Assembly: GCA_027315365.1 (NCBI GenBank)
Contig: DAHUYF010000079.1
Location: 1 to 64,000 of the forward strand
Direction of reading: 5' to 3'
Source of the DNA: Rhodospirillales bacterium
GTDB taxonomy: Bacteria; Pseudomonadota; Alphaproteobacteria; ATCC43930; CGMCC-115725
DNA: 64,000 nt
In this document: one piece after another, positions 18,134 to 27,333 of the stretch
Numbering within the stretch: the stretch's first letter is position 1
How the letters are laid out: each line of letters begins with the position of its first letter
The notes under the pieces: model-generated
What the model saw: the letters and a program-made list of their open reading frames with translations, nothing else
Databases searched by the model: none
Told to the model about the DNA's origin: nothing
Program-made: the position numbers and the translations under genes

Positions 18134-18275
18134 GGGGGCTCTCTCGTCGGCGGTGGCGCGGCCAGCCTAGCGCTTCGCTCCCGCCCGGCTCAACCCGTCC
18201 GCCGGACCGGGCGGCACGGCGTCAGCGGAAGTCGACCGCTCCCGGCCGCGGCGAGGCTCGCAGCCCCACGCCGCG

Positions 18276-19733
18276 TCAACCGGTGACGCCGCCCATGCAG
18301 AGATACTTCACCTCGAGAAACTCCTCGATGCCGTATTTCGAGCCCTCGCGGCCGAGGCCGCTCTCCTTCACGCCGCCGAAGGGCGCCACCTCGGTGGAGA
18401 TGATGCCTTCGTTGATGCCGACGATGCCGTATTCGAGCGCCTCGGCGACGCGCCAGACGCGGTTGATGTCGCGGCTGTAGAAATAGGCGGCGAGCCCGAA
18501 CTCGGTATCGTTTGCCATCCGGATCGCCTCGGCCTCGGTCTTGAAGCGGAACAGCGGCGCTACCGGCCCGAAAGTCTCCTCGCGGGTGACCATCATGTCG
18601 GTTGTGACATCGGCGAGCACGGTCGGCTCGTAGAAGGAGCCGCCCAGCGCATGGCGACGGCCGCCGACGACCACCCGCGCGCCCTTCTCGAGCGCGTCCG
18701 AGACATGCTGCTCGACCTTTTCGATCGCCTTCATGTCGATGAGCGGCCCGATGACCGCCCCGGCCTCGGCGCCGGGCGCTACCTTCATGGCCTTCACCGT
18801 CTCGGCCAGCTTGGCGGCGAATGTGTCGTAGACGCCGTCCTGCACCAGCAACCGGTTGGCGCAGACGCAGGTCTGGCCGGCATTGCGGTATTTGGAGGCG
18901 ATGGCGCCCTTGACCGCCGCGTCGAGATCGGCGTCGTCGAAGACGACGAACGGCGCGTTGCCGCCGAGCTCCAGCGACAGCTTTTTCACCGTACCGGCGC
19001 ATTGCTCCATCAGCAGCTTGCCGATTTCGGTAGAGCCGGTGAAGGTGAGCTTGCGCACGATCGGATTGGAGGTCATCTCGCCGCCGATCTCGCGGGCGGT
19101 ACCGGTGACGCAGGAGAAGACGCCCTTGGGCACGCCCGCGCGCTCGGCAAGCTCGCACAGCGCCAGCGCCGAAAATGGCGTCTGCGTCGCCGGCTTCAGC
19201 ACCATGGCGCAGCCCGAGGCGAGCGCCGGCCCCATCTTGCGCGTGATCATCGCCGCCGGGAAGTTCCACGGCGTGATCGCGGCACAGACGCCGATCGGCT
19301 GCTTCAGCACGACGATGCGCTTGTCGCGCATATGGCCGGGGATGGTATCGCCGTAGACGCGCTTGCCCTCTTCGCCGAACCATTCGATGAACGAGGCCGC
19401 GTAGACGATCTCGCCGCGCGATTCCGCCAGCGGCTTGCCCTGCTCGGCGGTCATGAGCTGCGCCAGATCCTCCTGGTTCGCGATCATGAGGTCGTAGAGC
19501 CTGCGCAGTACCACGGCGCGCTCCTTGCCGGTGCGCGCGCGCCATTCCGGCAGCGCGCGCTCCGCCGCGTCGATCGCCGCGCGCGTCTCGTCGGCCCCCA
19601 TCTTCGGCACATGGCCCAGGATCGAGTTGTCGGCCGGGTTGTTGACCGGGATCGTCTCGCGATTGCCGGCGTCGACCCATTTGCCGTCGATGTAGCATTG
19701 CTGACGGAAGAGCTTGGCGTCCTTGATCTGCAT
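18276..19733 (-). CDS. gabD: NAD(P)-dependent succinate-semialdehyde dehydrogenase
   Basis: The 485-residue aldehyde dehydrogenase shows N157 (PWNFP), E256 (LELGG) and the catalytic C289 (GQTCVC). The segment SLELGGNAPFVVFDDADLD and the length match GabD, which oxidises succinate semialdehyde to succinate in 4-aminobutyrate breakdown. Start at 19733 is set by GGAGG six bases upstream; the frame extends further upstream without similarity. No gabT is nearby. Another semialdehyde, such as glutarate semialdehyde, is an alternative substrate. Confidence 0.9.
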   Translation of the reverse strand: MQIKDAKLFRQQCYIDGKWVDAGNRETIPVNNPADNSILGHVPKMGADETRAAIDAAERALPEWRARTGKERAVVLRRLYDLMIANQEDLAQLMTAEQGKPLAESRGEIVYAASFIEWFGEEGKRVYGDTIPGHMRDKRIVVLKQPIGVCAAITPWNFPAAMITRKMGPALASGCAMVLKPATQTPFSALALCELAERAGVPKGVFSCVTGTAREIGGEMTSNPIVRKLTFTGSTEIGKLLMEQCAGTVKKLSLELGGNAPFVVFDDADLDAAVKGAIASKYRNAGQTCVCANRLLVQDGVYDTFAAKLAETVKAMKVAPGAEAGAVIGPLIDMKAIEKVEQHVSDALEKGARVVVGGRRHALGGSFYEPTVLADVTTDMMVTREETFGPVAPLFRFKTEAEAIRMANDTEFGLAAYFYSRDINRVWRVAEALEYGIVGINEGIISTEVAPFGGVKESGLGREGSKYGIEEFLEVKYLCMGGVTG

Positions 19734-19782
19734 GGGAGCCTCCGTTCTGGCGCTGCAGCCGATGATAGCAGGTGGCCGCCGG

Positions 19783-19835
19783 CTAGCGTTCCGATTCCGA
19801 CGCTTGGCTCCCAAGCGTCGAAGCCGCAACGCTAG
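19783..19835. repeat. Nested inverted repeat between bioB and gabD
   Basis: The inner hairpin is GACGCTTGG (19799-19807), loop CTC, CCAAGCGTC (19811-19819), perfect over 9 bp. An outer pair, CTAGCGTT (19783-19790) and AACGCTAG (19828-19835), is also perfect over 8 bp. The outer right arm contains the bioB stop codon. It may act as a transcript 3' end or barrier between bioB and gabD, though there is no T run. Confidence 0.7.
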
Positions 19836-20818
19836 AGCGGCATCGCCACAAGGCCGAGCCGGTCGAAGAGGAGCATGTCGCGCTCGTGCTCGGGATTGGC
19901 CGTGGTCAGCAGCTTGTCGCCCGAGAAGATCGAGTTGGCACCGGCGAGAAAGCACAGCGCCTGTGTCTCGTCGCTCATCTCCTGGCGGCCGGCCGACAGC
20001 CGCACCATCGAGGCGGGCATGGCGATCCGCGCGACGGCGATCATGCGCACGAAATCGATAGGGTCGAGCCTGCGCGTACCGGCGAGCGGCGTGCCCGCGA
20101 CCTGGACGAGCATGTTGACGGGCACGCTTTCGGGATGTACCGGGAGCGTCGCCAGCATCTCGATCAGGCCGACGCGATCCTCGAGGTCTTCGCCCATGCC
20201 GATGATGCCGCCGCAGCAGAGCTTGATCCCGGCGTCGCGCACATGAGCGAGGGTCTCGAGCCGATCACGATAGGTGCGTGTGGTGATGATGTCGCCATAG
20301 AACTCCGGCGAAGTATCGAGGTTGTGATTGTAGTAGTCGAGCCCCGCCGATTTGAGCCGCGCCGCCTGCGCCGGGGTCAGCATGCCGAGAGTGACGCAGC
20401 TTTCCATGCCCAGCTCGCGCACGCCCGCGACCATGTCGCAGACCGCGTCGAGATCGCGGTCCTTAGGCGAGCGCCAGGCCGCGCCCATGCAGAAGCGCGA
20501 GGCGCCGGCCGCGCGCGCCGCACGCGCCGCCGTCAGCGCAACCGCGACGTCCATCGGCTTCGCCGCCTCGACGCCGGTGTCGTAGTGAGCGCTTTGCGGG
20601 CAATAGGCGCAATCCTCGGGGCAGCCGCCGGTCTTGATCGAGAGCAGGGTCGAGATCTGCACCTCGCGCGGGTCGAAATATTGGCGGTGCACCGCCTGTG
20701 CGCGAAAGATCAGCTCCGGCAGCGGCAGCGCGAAAAGCGCGCGCAGCTCCTCGCGCGTCCAGTCATGGCGCAGGGCGGCCGGCGGCTCGCCGCTTCGGGT
20801 TTGGGTCGAGACCGGCAT
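19832..20818 (-). CDS. bioB: Biotin synthase
   Basis: A radical-SAM enzyme of 328 residues with the iron-sulfur motif C66-PED-C70-AY-C73 followed by [10 protein letters not shown]. It inserts sulfur into dethiobiotin in the last step of biotin synthesis. The start at 20818 has AAAGGG eight bases upstream; the frame runs further upstream without family similarity. bioF, bioA and bioD are not in the window. The biotin-carrying protein accB is at 36 kb. Confidence 0.96.
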   Translation of the reverse strand: MPVSTQTRSGEPPAALRHDWTREELRALFALPLPELIFRAQAVHRQYFDPREVQISTLLSIKTGGCPEDCAYCPQSAHYDTGVEAAKPMDVAVALTAARAARAAGASRFCMGAAWRSPKDRDLDAVCDMVAGVRELGMESCVTLGMLTPAQAARLKSAGLDYYNHNLDTSPEFYGDIITTRTYRDRLETLAHVRDAGIKLCCGGIIGMGEDLEDRVGLIEMLATLPVHPESVPVNMLVQVAGTPLAGTRRLDPIDFVRMIAVARIAMPASMVRLSAGRQEMSDETQALCFLAGANSIFSGDKLLTTANPEHERDMLLFDRLGLVAMPL

Positions 20819-20976
20819 GGACAGAGCCCTTTCTTGCTGGCGAAGCCGCAGCAGCCCGCGGCGGTCTCCGGGGTAGCGCCCGCGGCCTTCGGCCGTCAAG
20901 CGCAGCGCACGGCGGCGCGTTGCGTCCCGTCGGTCGCGGGCCTACGATCAACGCCTCGTCGAGCCCGGAGGCCGCA

Positions 20977-22317
20977 ATGAGCACGATGGTGAAGTCGGCG
21001 CGAAGCACGCGCGAGCCCGCCACCCCGGCCAAGCCGCCCGTCTATCTCTCGGGCTTCGGCAACGAACATGCCAGCGAGGCGGTTGCCGGCGCCCTGCCGC
21101 AAGGCCGCAACTCGCCGCAGCGTCCGCCGCTCGGGCTCTACGCCGAGCAGATCAGCGGCACCGCCTTCACCGCGCCGCGGGCGCTCAACCGCCGCGCCTG
21201 GCTCTACCGCATCCGCCCCTCGGCGGCGCATGGCGCCTATCGGCGCATCGACACCCGGCTGCTGCGCAGCGCCCCTTTCGGCGAGGTCGACGCGCCGCCC
21301 AACCGGCTGCGCTGGAGCCCGCTGCCGCTGCCCGACGCTCCCGCCGATTTCATCGACGGCCTCGTCACCATGGCCGGCAATGGCGATGCCAGTGCGCGCA
21401 GCGGCGTCGGCATCCACCTCTATCTCGCCAACCGCTCGATGAGCGACCGCTATTTCGCCAATGCGGACGGCGAGATGCTGCTGGTGCCGCAGCACGGGCG
21501 CCTGGCGCTCCACACCGAACTCGGGCTGCTCGAACTCGCGCCCGGCGAGATCGCGCTCCTGCCGCGCGGACTTAAATTCCGCGTCGCGCTGCCCGACGGC
21601 GCCGCGCGCGGCTATGTCTGCGAGAATTACGGTGCGTTTTTCCGCCTGCCGGAACTCGGCCCGCTCGGCGCCAATGGCCTCGCCAATGCGCGCGATTTCC
21701 TCGCGCCCGCCGCCGCCTTCGAGGATCGCGACGCGCGCGTCGAGGTGGTGGTGAAATTCGAAAGCAACCTGTGGGCATGCGAGCAGGACCATTCGCCGCT
21801 GGACGTGGTCGCCTGGCACGGCAATTACGCGCCCTGCAAATACGATCTCGCGCGCTTCAACGCCATGGGCACGGTGAGCTTCGACCACCCGGATCCATCG
21901 ATCTATACCGTGCTGACCTCGCCCAGCGAGATCGCCGGCACGGCCAACGTCGATTTCGTCATTTTCCCGCCGCGCTGGCTCGTCGCCGAGGATACCTTCC
22001 GGCCACCCTGGTTCCACCGCAACGTGATGAGCGAGTTCATGGGGCTCATCCATGGCCTCTACGACGCCAAGGCGGAGGGCTTCCTGCCCGGCGGGGCGAG
22101 CCTGCACAACTGCATGAGCGGCCATGGGCCGGACGCGCAGACCTTCGAGAAGGCAAGCCAGGCGGTGCTGACGCCGCACAAGATCGACAACACCCTGGCC
22201 TTCATGTTCGAGACCCGGCTGGTCTGCCGCCCGACGCGCTTTGCGCTCGAGACCCCGGCGCTACAGCCCGACTACGACGCCTGCTGGCAGGGCTTGCCCC
22301 GGCATTTCCGGGGCTGA
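20977..22317 (+). CDS. hmgA: Homogentisate 1,2-dioxygenase
   Basis: The 446-residue enzyme has the family opening [13 protein letters not shown] and the C-terminal iron-binding region [20 protein letters not shown]...EFMGLI with [11 protein letters not shown]. It opens the ring of homogentisate to 4-maleylacetoacetate in tyrosine breakdown. GGAG six bases upstream fixes the ATG at 20977. The other enzymes of the route (hpd, fahA, maiA) are about 10 kb away, so hmgA is separately transcribed, divergently from bioB. Confidence 0.97.
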   Translation: MSTMVKSARSTREPATPAKPPVYLSGFGNEHASEAVAGALPQGRNSPQRPPLGLYAEQISGTAFTAPRALNRRAWLYRIRPSAAHGAYRRIDTRLLRSAPFGEVDAPPNRLRWSPLPLPDAPADFIDGLVTMAGNGDASARSGVGIHLYLANRSMSDRYFANADGEMLLVPQHGRLALHTELGLLELAPGEIALLPRGLKFRVALPDGAARGYVCENYGAFFRLPELGPLGANGLANARDFLAPAAAFEDRDARVEVVVKFESNLWACEQDHSPLDVVAWHGNYAPCKYDLARFNAMGTVSFDHPDPSIYTVLTSPSEIAGTANVDFVIFPPRWLVAEDTFRPPWFHRNVMSEFMGLIHGLYDAKAEGFLPGGASLHNCMSGHGPDAQTFEKASQAVLTPHKIDNTLAFMFETRLVCRPTRFALETPALQPDYDACWQGLPRHFRG

Positions 22318-22527
22318 GGCCCACCGACGAGAACCGGCGGCGGCGGGGCGGTCGCGACGCGCGACTTGCTTTTCCCGGCGAAAAGCACCATTTTGTCCGA
22401 ATCAGTCTCTGCTTCGGCGCTTGCCGTATCGTCCTTCGGGGCGTTCCTTCAAGAACTCATGAGGCCGACACTGCATCGCACCATGCGAGGGCGCGTGGGG
22501 CGTTTTCATCATCTTACGGAGGCCTAT

Positions 22528-22734
22528 ATGGCTCTTGGTACTGTCAAGTGGTTCAATGCGCAGAAGGGCTTCGGCTTCATCCAGCCGGCCGATGGCGGCA
22601 AGGACGTTTTCGTCCACATCTCGGCGGTCGAGCGCGCCGGGCTGGCCCCCCTCCAAGAGGGGCAAAAGATCCGGTTCGAGGTGGTCACCGAGCGCGGTAA
22701 GCAGGCTGCGGCCAATCTATCGCTCGCCGACTGA
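22528..22734 (+). CDS. cspA: Cold-shock protein, CspA family
   Basis: A single cold-shock domain of 68 residues with both nucleic-acid binding motifs, KGFGFI and VFVHIS. It binds single-stranded RNA and melts secondary structure. ACGGAGG ends five bases before the ATG. The 210-base gap from hmgA leaves room for a structured 5' leader, as known for cspA mRNAs; I see no conserved cold box. rpsU follows 86 bases downstream. Confidence 0.95.
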   Translation: MALGTVKWFNAQKGFGFIQPADGGKDVFVHISAVERAGLAPLQEGQKIRFEVVTERGKQAAANLSLAD

Positions 22735-22755
22735 GGACTGAACACACCGGCACCC

Positions 22756-22781
22756 GCCGGGCAGCCTCAGGGCTGTCCGGC
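22756..22781 (+). terminator. Hairpin between cspA and rpsU
   Basis: GCCGGGCAGCC (22756-22766) pairs with GGCTGTCCGGC (22771-22781) through 11 pairs including one G-T, with loop TCAG. No T run follows, so it may be an attenuating or RNA-stabilising hairpin rather than a full terminator. Confidence 0.4.
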
Positions 22782-22820
22782 GGCGCCGGTCGCAGTGTCA
22801 ACGGCCCACGGGAGGGCTTC

Positions 22821-23024
22821 ATGCAGGTATTCGTCCGCGACAACGACATCAATGCGGCGTTGCGCGTTCTCAAGAAGAAGATGCAGCGCGAAGGCACGTT
22901 TCGCGAGATGAAGCGGCGGCGCTCTTACGAGAAGCCGTCCGAGCGGCGGGCGAGAGAGAAGGCCGAGGCGGTGCGTCGTACCCGCAAGGCATTGCGCAAG
23001 CGCATGGAGCGCGAAGGTTACTAG
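22821..23024 (+). CDS. rpsU: 30S ribosomal protein S21
   Basis: A 67-residue basic protein, [20 protein letters not shown]..., with the S21 signature [20 protein letters not shown]. It is the small-subunit protein near the anti-Shine-Dalgarno region of 16S rRNA. GGAGG lies five bases before the ATG. It follows cspA in the same direction and is followed by a small charged protein, so three translation- or RNA-related small proteins may share a transcript. Confidence 0.96.
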   Translation: MQVFVRDNDINAALRVLKKKMQREGTFREMKRRRSYEKPSERRAREKAEAVRRTRKALRKRMEREGY

Positions 23025-23074
23025 GCTACGGCACCACCGCCGCTTTCTCTCGCGGCGCCCGCAGGAGGGTGAGC

Positions 23075-23332
23075 ATGAGCAAAGCCGATGATCTAGCCGC
23101 CGCCGCCCGGCGCAAGGCGCAGGAGATCGCCAGCCGGACCAAGGAGGCCGATGCCGAGCGGCTTGCCACGCGCGACAAGCAACGCGAGGCCGAGGCCGCC
23201 AAAACGGCGCGGCTCAAGGAGCAGCGCCTTGCCAAGCAGGCCGCCGATGCCGATGCCGCCCGCGAGGCCAAGGAAGCGGTGAAGCAGGCCCAGAAACAGG
23301 CGCGCGACGCCAAGCGCAAGGCGCAGGCCTGA
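23075..23332 (+). CDS. Small Ala/Lys/Glu-rich helical protein of unknown function
   Basis: An 85-residue protein composed almost only of Ala, Lys, Glu, Asp, Arg and Gln, predicted as one long charged helix, possibly coiled coil. GGAGG six bases upstream fixes the ATG at 23075; a GTG at 23069 is too close to it. I do not recognise the family. It lies 50 bases after rpsU and its 3' end is 12 bases from glmS, which comes the other way. A role with RNA or ribosomes is only suggested by the neighbours. Confidence 0.7.
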   Translation: MSKADDLAAAARRKAQEIASRTKEADAERLATRDKQREAEAAKTARLKEQRLAKQAADADAAREAKEAVKQAQKQARDAKRKAQA

Positions 23333-23344
23333 CGCGCCGCTCCC

Positions 23345-25168
23345 TCATTCCACCGTCACACTTTTCGCCAGGTTGCGCGGCTGGTCGACGTCGGTGCCCT
23401 TAGCCACCGCAACGTGATAGGCCAGGAGCTGCACCGGGATGGCATAGAGCAGCGGCGCCACGAAGGGATCGCAACTCGGCACCTCGATGCCGTGGCTCAG
23501 CCTGCCGCCCAGCCTCGCCAGCCCGTCGCGGTCCGAGATCATCACCACCTTGCCGCCGCGCGCCATCACCTCCTGGATATTGGACGCGGTCTTCTCGAAG
23601 AGATCGTCCCGCGGCGCCAGCACGATCACCGGCACGCGGTCGTCAATAAGCGCGATCGGCCCGTGCTTCATCTCGCCGGCGGCATAGCCCTCGGCGTGGA
23701 TGTAGGAGACTTCCTTGAGCTTCAGCGCGCCCTCGAGCGCCAGCGGATAGGCGGTGCCGCGGCCGAGGTAGAGCACATCCCGCGCCTCGGCGATACTCGC
23801 GGCGATCTCGGCGATGCGCTCGGCATGCATGAGCACGTCGTTGGCGCGCGCCGGCACCTCGGTGAGCGCGATCGAGAGCCTTGCCTCCTGCGCGGCGTCG
23901 ATGGCGCCTCGCGCCCGCGCGATCGCCAGCGTGAAGCAGGCGAGCACGGCGAGCTGGGTGGTGAAAGCCTTGGTCGAGGCGACACCGATCTCGGGGCCGG
24001 CCAGCGTCGAGAGCACGGCATCGGCCTCGCGCGCCATGGTGCTTTCGGGCTGGTTCACCAGCGCTACGACCTTCTGTCCCTGCTTGCGGGCATAGCGCAT
24101 CGCCTCGAGCGTATCGAGCGTCTCGCCTGACTGCGAGATGAAGAGCGCCAGCCCGCCTTTGGGCATGGCCGGCGCGCGATAGCGGAATTCCGAGGCGATG
24201 TCGGTCTCGACCGGGATGCGGGCGATGCGTTCGAGCCAGTATTTCGCCACCAAGCCTGCGTGGAACGACGTGCCGCAGGCGATGATGGTCACCTTGTCGA
24301 TGTCGCCGAGCGCGAACGGCAGGCTGGCGAGATGGACGCTGCGCGTCGTCGGGTTGAAATGCGCGTGCAGCGTGTCGCCGATCACCGCCGGCTGCTCGAA
24401 GATCTCCTTCTCCATGAAATGGCGGTGGTTGCCCTTGCCGATGAGCGCGCCGGACAGCGCCGTCTCCTTGATCGGCCGCTCCACCTTGCGATGCTCGGCG
24501 TCGAACACGCTGGCGCCGTCAGGCGTCACCACCGCCCAATCGCCTTCGTTGAGATAGAGGATGCGGCGCGTCAGCGGCGCCAGCGCCAGCGAATCCGACC
24601 CCAGATACATCTCGCCGTCGCCGAAGCCGATGGCGAGCGGCGAGCCGCGCCGGGCGCAGATCAGCAGGTCGGGCTGGCCGGCAAAGAGGATGGCGAGAGC
24701 GAAGGCGCCGTCGAGCCGCCTGAACGCCTTGCCGGCGGCCTCGACCGGCGTCATGCCCTCAACCAGATGGCGCGTCACCAGCGCCGCCACCACCTCGGTG
24801 TCGGTCTGGGTCTCGAAGCGATGACCCCAGGCGATGAGCTCGTCCTTGAGCTCCTGGAAATTCTCGATGATGCCGTTGTGGACGACCGCGACCCGGTCGG
24901 TAGCGATGGGATGCGCGTTGGTCTCGTTGGGCGCGCCATGGGTCGCCCAGCGGGTATGGCCGATGCCGATCGTGCCGCCGAGCGGGGCGGCCTGCAGCCG
25001 CGCGACCAAACGGTCGAGCTTGCCCTCGGCGCGGCGGCGCTCGATGCGCCCGTTGACCAGCGTGGCGAGGCCGGCGCTGTCATAGCCGCGATATTCGAGC
25101 CGCCGCAGCCCCTCGACGAGCAGCGGCGAGACGTCGTTCTTGCCGATGATGCCGATGATGCCGCACAT
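23345..25168 (-). CDS. glmS: Glutamine:fructose-6-phosphate aminotransferase (isomerising)
   Basis: The 607-residue enzyme has the N-terminal glutaminase with catalytic C2 (MCGIIG) and two SIS sugar-isomerase domains, ending in NLAKSVTVE. It makes glucosamine 6-phosphate, the first step to UDP-N-acetylglucosamine for peptidoglycan and lipopolysaccharide. Its ATG overlaps the glmU stop by one base (TGATG), so translation is coupled to glmU. No glmS ribozyme could fit upstream. Confidence 0.98.
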   Translation of the reverse strand: MCGIIGIIGKNDVSPLLVEGLRRLEYRGYDSAGLATLVNGRIERRRAEGKLDRLVARLQAAPLGGTIGIGHTRWATHGAPNETNAHPIATDRVAVVHNGIIENFQELKDELIAWGHRFETQTDTEVVAALVTRHLVEGMTPVEAAGKAFRRLDGAFALAILFAGQPDLLICARRGSPLAIGFGDGEMYLGSDSLALAPLTRRILYLNEGDWAVVTPDGASVFDAEHRKVERPIKETALSGALIGKGNHRHFMEKEIFEQPAVIGDTLHAHFNPTTRSVHLASLPFALGDIDKVTIIACGTSFHAGLVAKYWLERIARIPVETDIASEFRYRAPAMPKGGLALFISQSGETLDTLEAMRYARKQGQKVVALVNQPESTMAREADAVLSTLAGPEIGVASTKAFTTQLAVLACFTLAIARARGAIDAAQEARLSIALTEVPARANDVLMHAERIAEIAASIAEARDVLYLGRGTAYPLALEGALKLKEVSYIHAEGYAAGEMKHGPIALIDDRVPVIVLAPRDDLFEKTASNIQEVMARGGKVVMISDRDGLARLGGRLSHGIEVPSCDPFVAPLLYAIPVQLLAYHVAVAKGTDVDQPRNLAKSVTVE

Positions 25169-26529
25169 CAGCTCTGGCCTCGCCGCCGCTTCGCGCCCTT
25201 GCCGGCGCGCCGGGCGCGCATCTCCGCGGCGCGTCCGGGCTTGGTCACTTGCGGCGCGCGCTCCACCGCCAGCGCGTCGGCCGGGACGTCCTCGGTGATG
25301 ACGCTGCCGGCACCGATGAAGGCGCCGTCGCCGATCTTGACCGGCGCCACCAGCGCGGTGTTGGTGCCGATGAAAACCCGCTCGCCGATCTCGGTGCGAT
25401 GCTTCTCGAAGCCGTCGTAATTGCAGGTGATGGTGCCGGCGCCGATATTGCTGCCGCCGCCGACGGTGCTGTCGCCGAGATAGCTCAGATGGTTGGCCTT
25501 GACGCCGGGACCGAGGCGCGAATTCTTCACCTCGACGAAATTGCCGATATGCACGTTCTCGGCGAGGTCGGCGCCGGGCCGGAGCCGGGCGAACGGCCCG
25601 ATGCTGGCGCCGTCGCCGATGCTGGCGCCGATCATGTGGCAGAAGGCCGGGATCTCGACCCCCGCGCCGATGCTGCAGCCGGGGCCGAAGACGACGAAGG
25701 GCCCGACCACGGTGTCGCGGCCGATGCGCGTATCGGCGCTGAGATAGACGGTGTCGGGATCGATCAGGGTGACGCCGCTCGCCATCGCCGCGGCGCGCAG
25801 GCGGCGCTGCATCAGCGCCTCGGCCTCGGCCAGCTCGGCGCGACTGTTGACGCCCACCGTCTCGGCGGCCGGCGCCTCCACCGCGCGGCAGGGCAACCCG
25901 CGCCGGCGCGCCACGGCGACGAGGTCGGTGAGATAGTGTTCGCCCTTGGCGTTGTTCGTGCCGACCTCCGCCAGGAGGTCGAAGAGCAGCGCGCCCTCGA
26001 TCGCCCAGATCCCGGCATTGCAGAACTCGATCGCCGCCTCGGCAGGGGTGCAGTCGCTCGCCTCGACGATCGCCTCGAGCACGCCGTCGCGGATCACCAG
26101 GCGGCCGTAGAGGCCGGGATCGGTGGGCCGCATACCCGCCACCACGGCCGCCGCCGCCGGCGCCCGGCGGCGCTCGGCCAGCACCGCGCGCAGCGTCCCG
26201 GTGGTGATCAGCGGCGCGTCGCCATAAAGCACCAGCACGTCGCCAGCGAAGCCCTGCAGCGCCGGACGTGCCGAGATCGCCGCATGGCCGGTGCCGCGCG
26301 CCGCGACCTGCACCACCGTCTCGGCCGGAGCCACCGCCTCGGCGACCGCCTCCATGCCGGGAGCGACGACGACAATGGTGCGCGCCGGGGCGAGCGGCGC
26401 CACCGCCGCCAGCACATGCTGGATCATCGGCCGATGCGCGATGCGGTGCAGCACCTTGGGCAGCGCGGAGTTCATGCGCGTGCCCTGGCCGGCGGCGAGT
26501 ATCAGCACGGCAAGTTGCGGATCGGTCAT
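25168..26529 (-). CDS. glmU: Bifunctional UDP-GlcNAc pyrophosphorylase / glucosamine-1-phosphate acetyltransferase
   Basis: A 453-residue two-domain enzyme. The N-terminal nucleotidyltransferase (1-230) starts LILAAGQGTRMNS with LPKVLH, and the C-terminal left-handed beta helix (250-440) has hexapeptide repeats and the acetyltransferase signature NYDGFEKHRT. It performs the last two steps to UDP-N-acetylglucosamine. The start is the ATG at 26529 (MTDPQLAV); an upstream in-frame start is less likely. The gene is divergent from gph and coupled to glmS. Confidence 0.97.
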   Translation of the reverse strand: MTDPQLAVLILAAGQGTRMNSALPKVLHRIAHRPMIQHVLAAVAPLAPARTIVVVAPGMEAVAEAVAPAETVVQVAARGTGHAAISARPALQGFAGDVLVLYGDAPLITTGTLRAVLAERRRAPAAAAVVAGMRPTDPGLYGRLVIRDGVLEAIVEASDCTPAEAAIEFCNAGIWAIEGALLFDLLAEVGTNNAKGEHYLTDLVAVARRRGLPCRAVEAPAAETVGVNSRAELAEAEALMQRRLRAAAMASGVTLIDPDTVYLSADTRIGRDTVVGPFVVFGPGCSIGAGVEIPAFCHMIGASIGDGASIGPFARLRPGADLAENVHIGNFVEVKNSRLGPGVKANHLSYLGDSTVGGGSNIGAGTITCNYDGFEKHRTEIGERVFIGTNTALVAPVKIGDGAFIGAGSVITEDVPADALAVERAPQVTKPGRAAEMRARRAGKGAKRRRGQS

Positions 26530-26635
26530 GGGCGAAAAAGGGAGCGAGGGCAAAGCGGTGGAATCATCGGTGACTCGCGCGGCGGGAACCTGTCATAAGA
26601 GGATAACAGCGGCCAGTAAAGAATTGTGAACGAAG

Positions 26636-27304
26636 ATGAAGCGGATCGCCCTGTTATTCGACCTCGACGGCACGCTGGTGGACAGCGTGCCCGATCTCGC
26701 CGCCGCCGCCAATCGGCTGCTGGCGGAGCTCGGGCGCGATCCGCTCGGCGAGGCGGAGGTCGCCGCCATGGTCGGCGACGGCGTCGCCAAGCTGGTGGAG
26801 CGCGCGCTCGCCGCTCGCCAGGTCGAGGACGCCGCGACGGCAACTTGCGTGGCGCGCTTCGTCACGCTCTACGAGGCGAATGCCACCGCTCGCACCCGGC
26901 CCTATCCCGGCGTCCCGCAGGTGCTGACGGAGCTCGCTGCGGCCGGGGCTGCGCTCGCGGTCTGCACCAACAAGCCCGAGCAGGCGACGCGTGCGGTGCT
27001 GGACGGGCTCGGCCTCGCGCGGTTCTTTCCCGTGGTGCTGGGCGGTGACAGCCTGGCGGCACGCAAGCCCGACCCGGCGCCGCTGATCGCCGCCCTCGAC
27101 CGGCTGGACGTCGCGCCGGCAGCGGCGGCCATGGTGGGCGACCACCGCAACGACGTGCTGGCGGCGCAGGGCGCGGGCGCCGCCGCGATCTTCGCCCGTT
27201 ATGGTTACGGGCTCGCCACGCTGGGCGCCCTCGAACCCGCGGCGATGATCGACACCTTCGCCGAGCTGCCGCGAGCGCTGCACGGACTTTTTGGCTGGGA
27301 CTGA
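26636..27304 (+). CDS. gph: Phosphoglycolate phosphatase (HAD family)
   Basis: A 222-residue HAD hydrolase with the nucleophile motif FDLDGTLVDS (D11, D13), a helical cap, a CTNKP segment, KPDP and the late MVGDHRNDV motif. It removes phosphate from 2-phosphoglycolate formed in DNA repair or photorespiration-like reactions. The family is broad, so another small phosphate ester is possible. It diverges from glmU with a 106-base gap. Confidence 0.87.
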   Translation: MKRIALLFDLDGTLVDSVPDLAAAANRLLAELGRDPLGEAEVAAMVGDGVAKLVERALAARQVEDAATATCVARFVTLYEANATARTRPYPGVPQVLTELAAAGAALAVCTNKPEQATRAVLDGLGLARFFPVVLGGDSLAARKPDPAPLIAALDRLDVAPAAAAMVGDHRNDVLAAQGAGAAAIFARYGYGLATLGALEPAAMIDTFAELPRALHGLFGWD

Positions 27305-27333
27305 AGCCGGGCCGAGGGCCGCCCGACGCTCGT

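Noticed and set aside
25165-25172. A glmS ribozyme
   Set aside because: glmS overlaps glmU by one base, so there is no leader to hold it.
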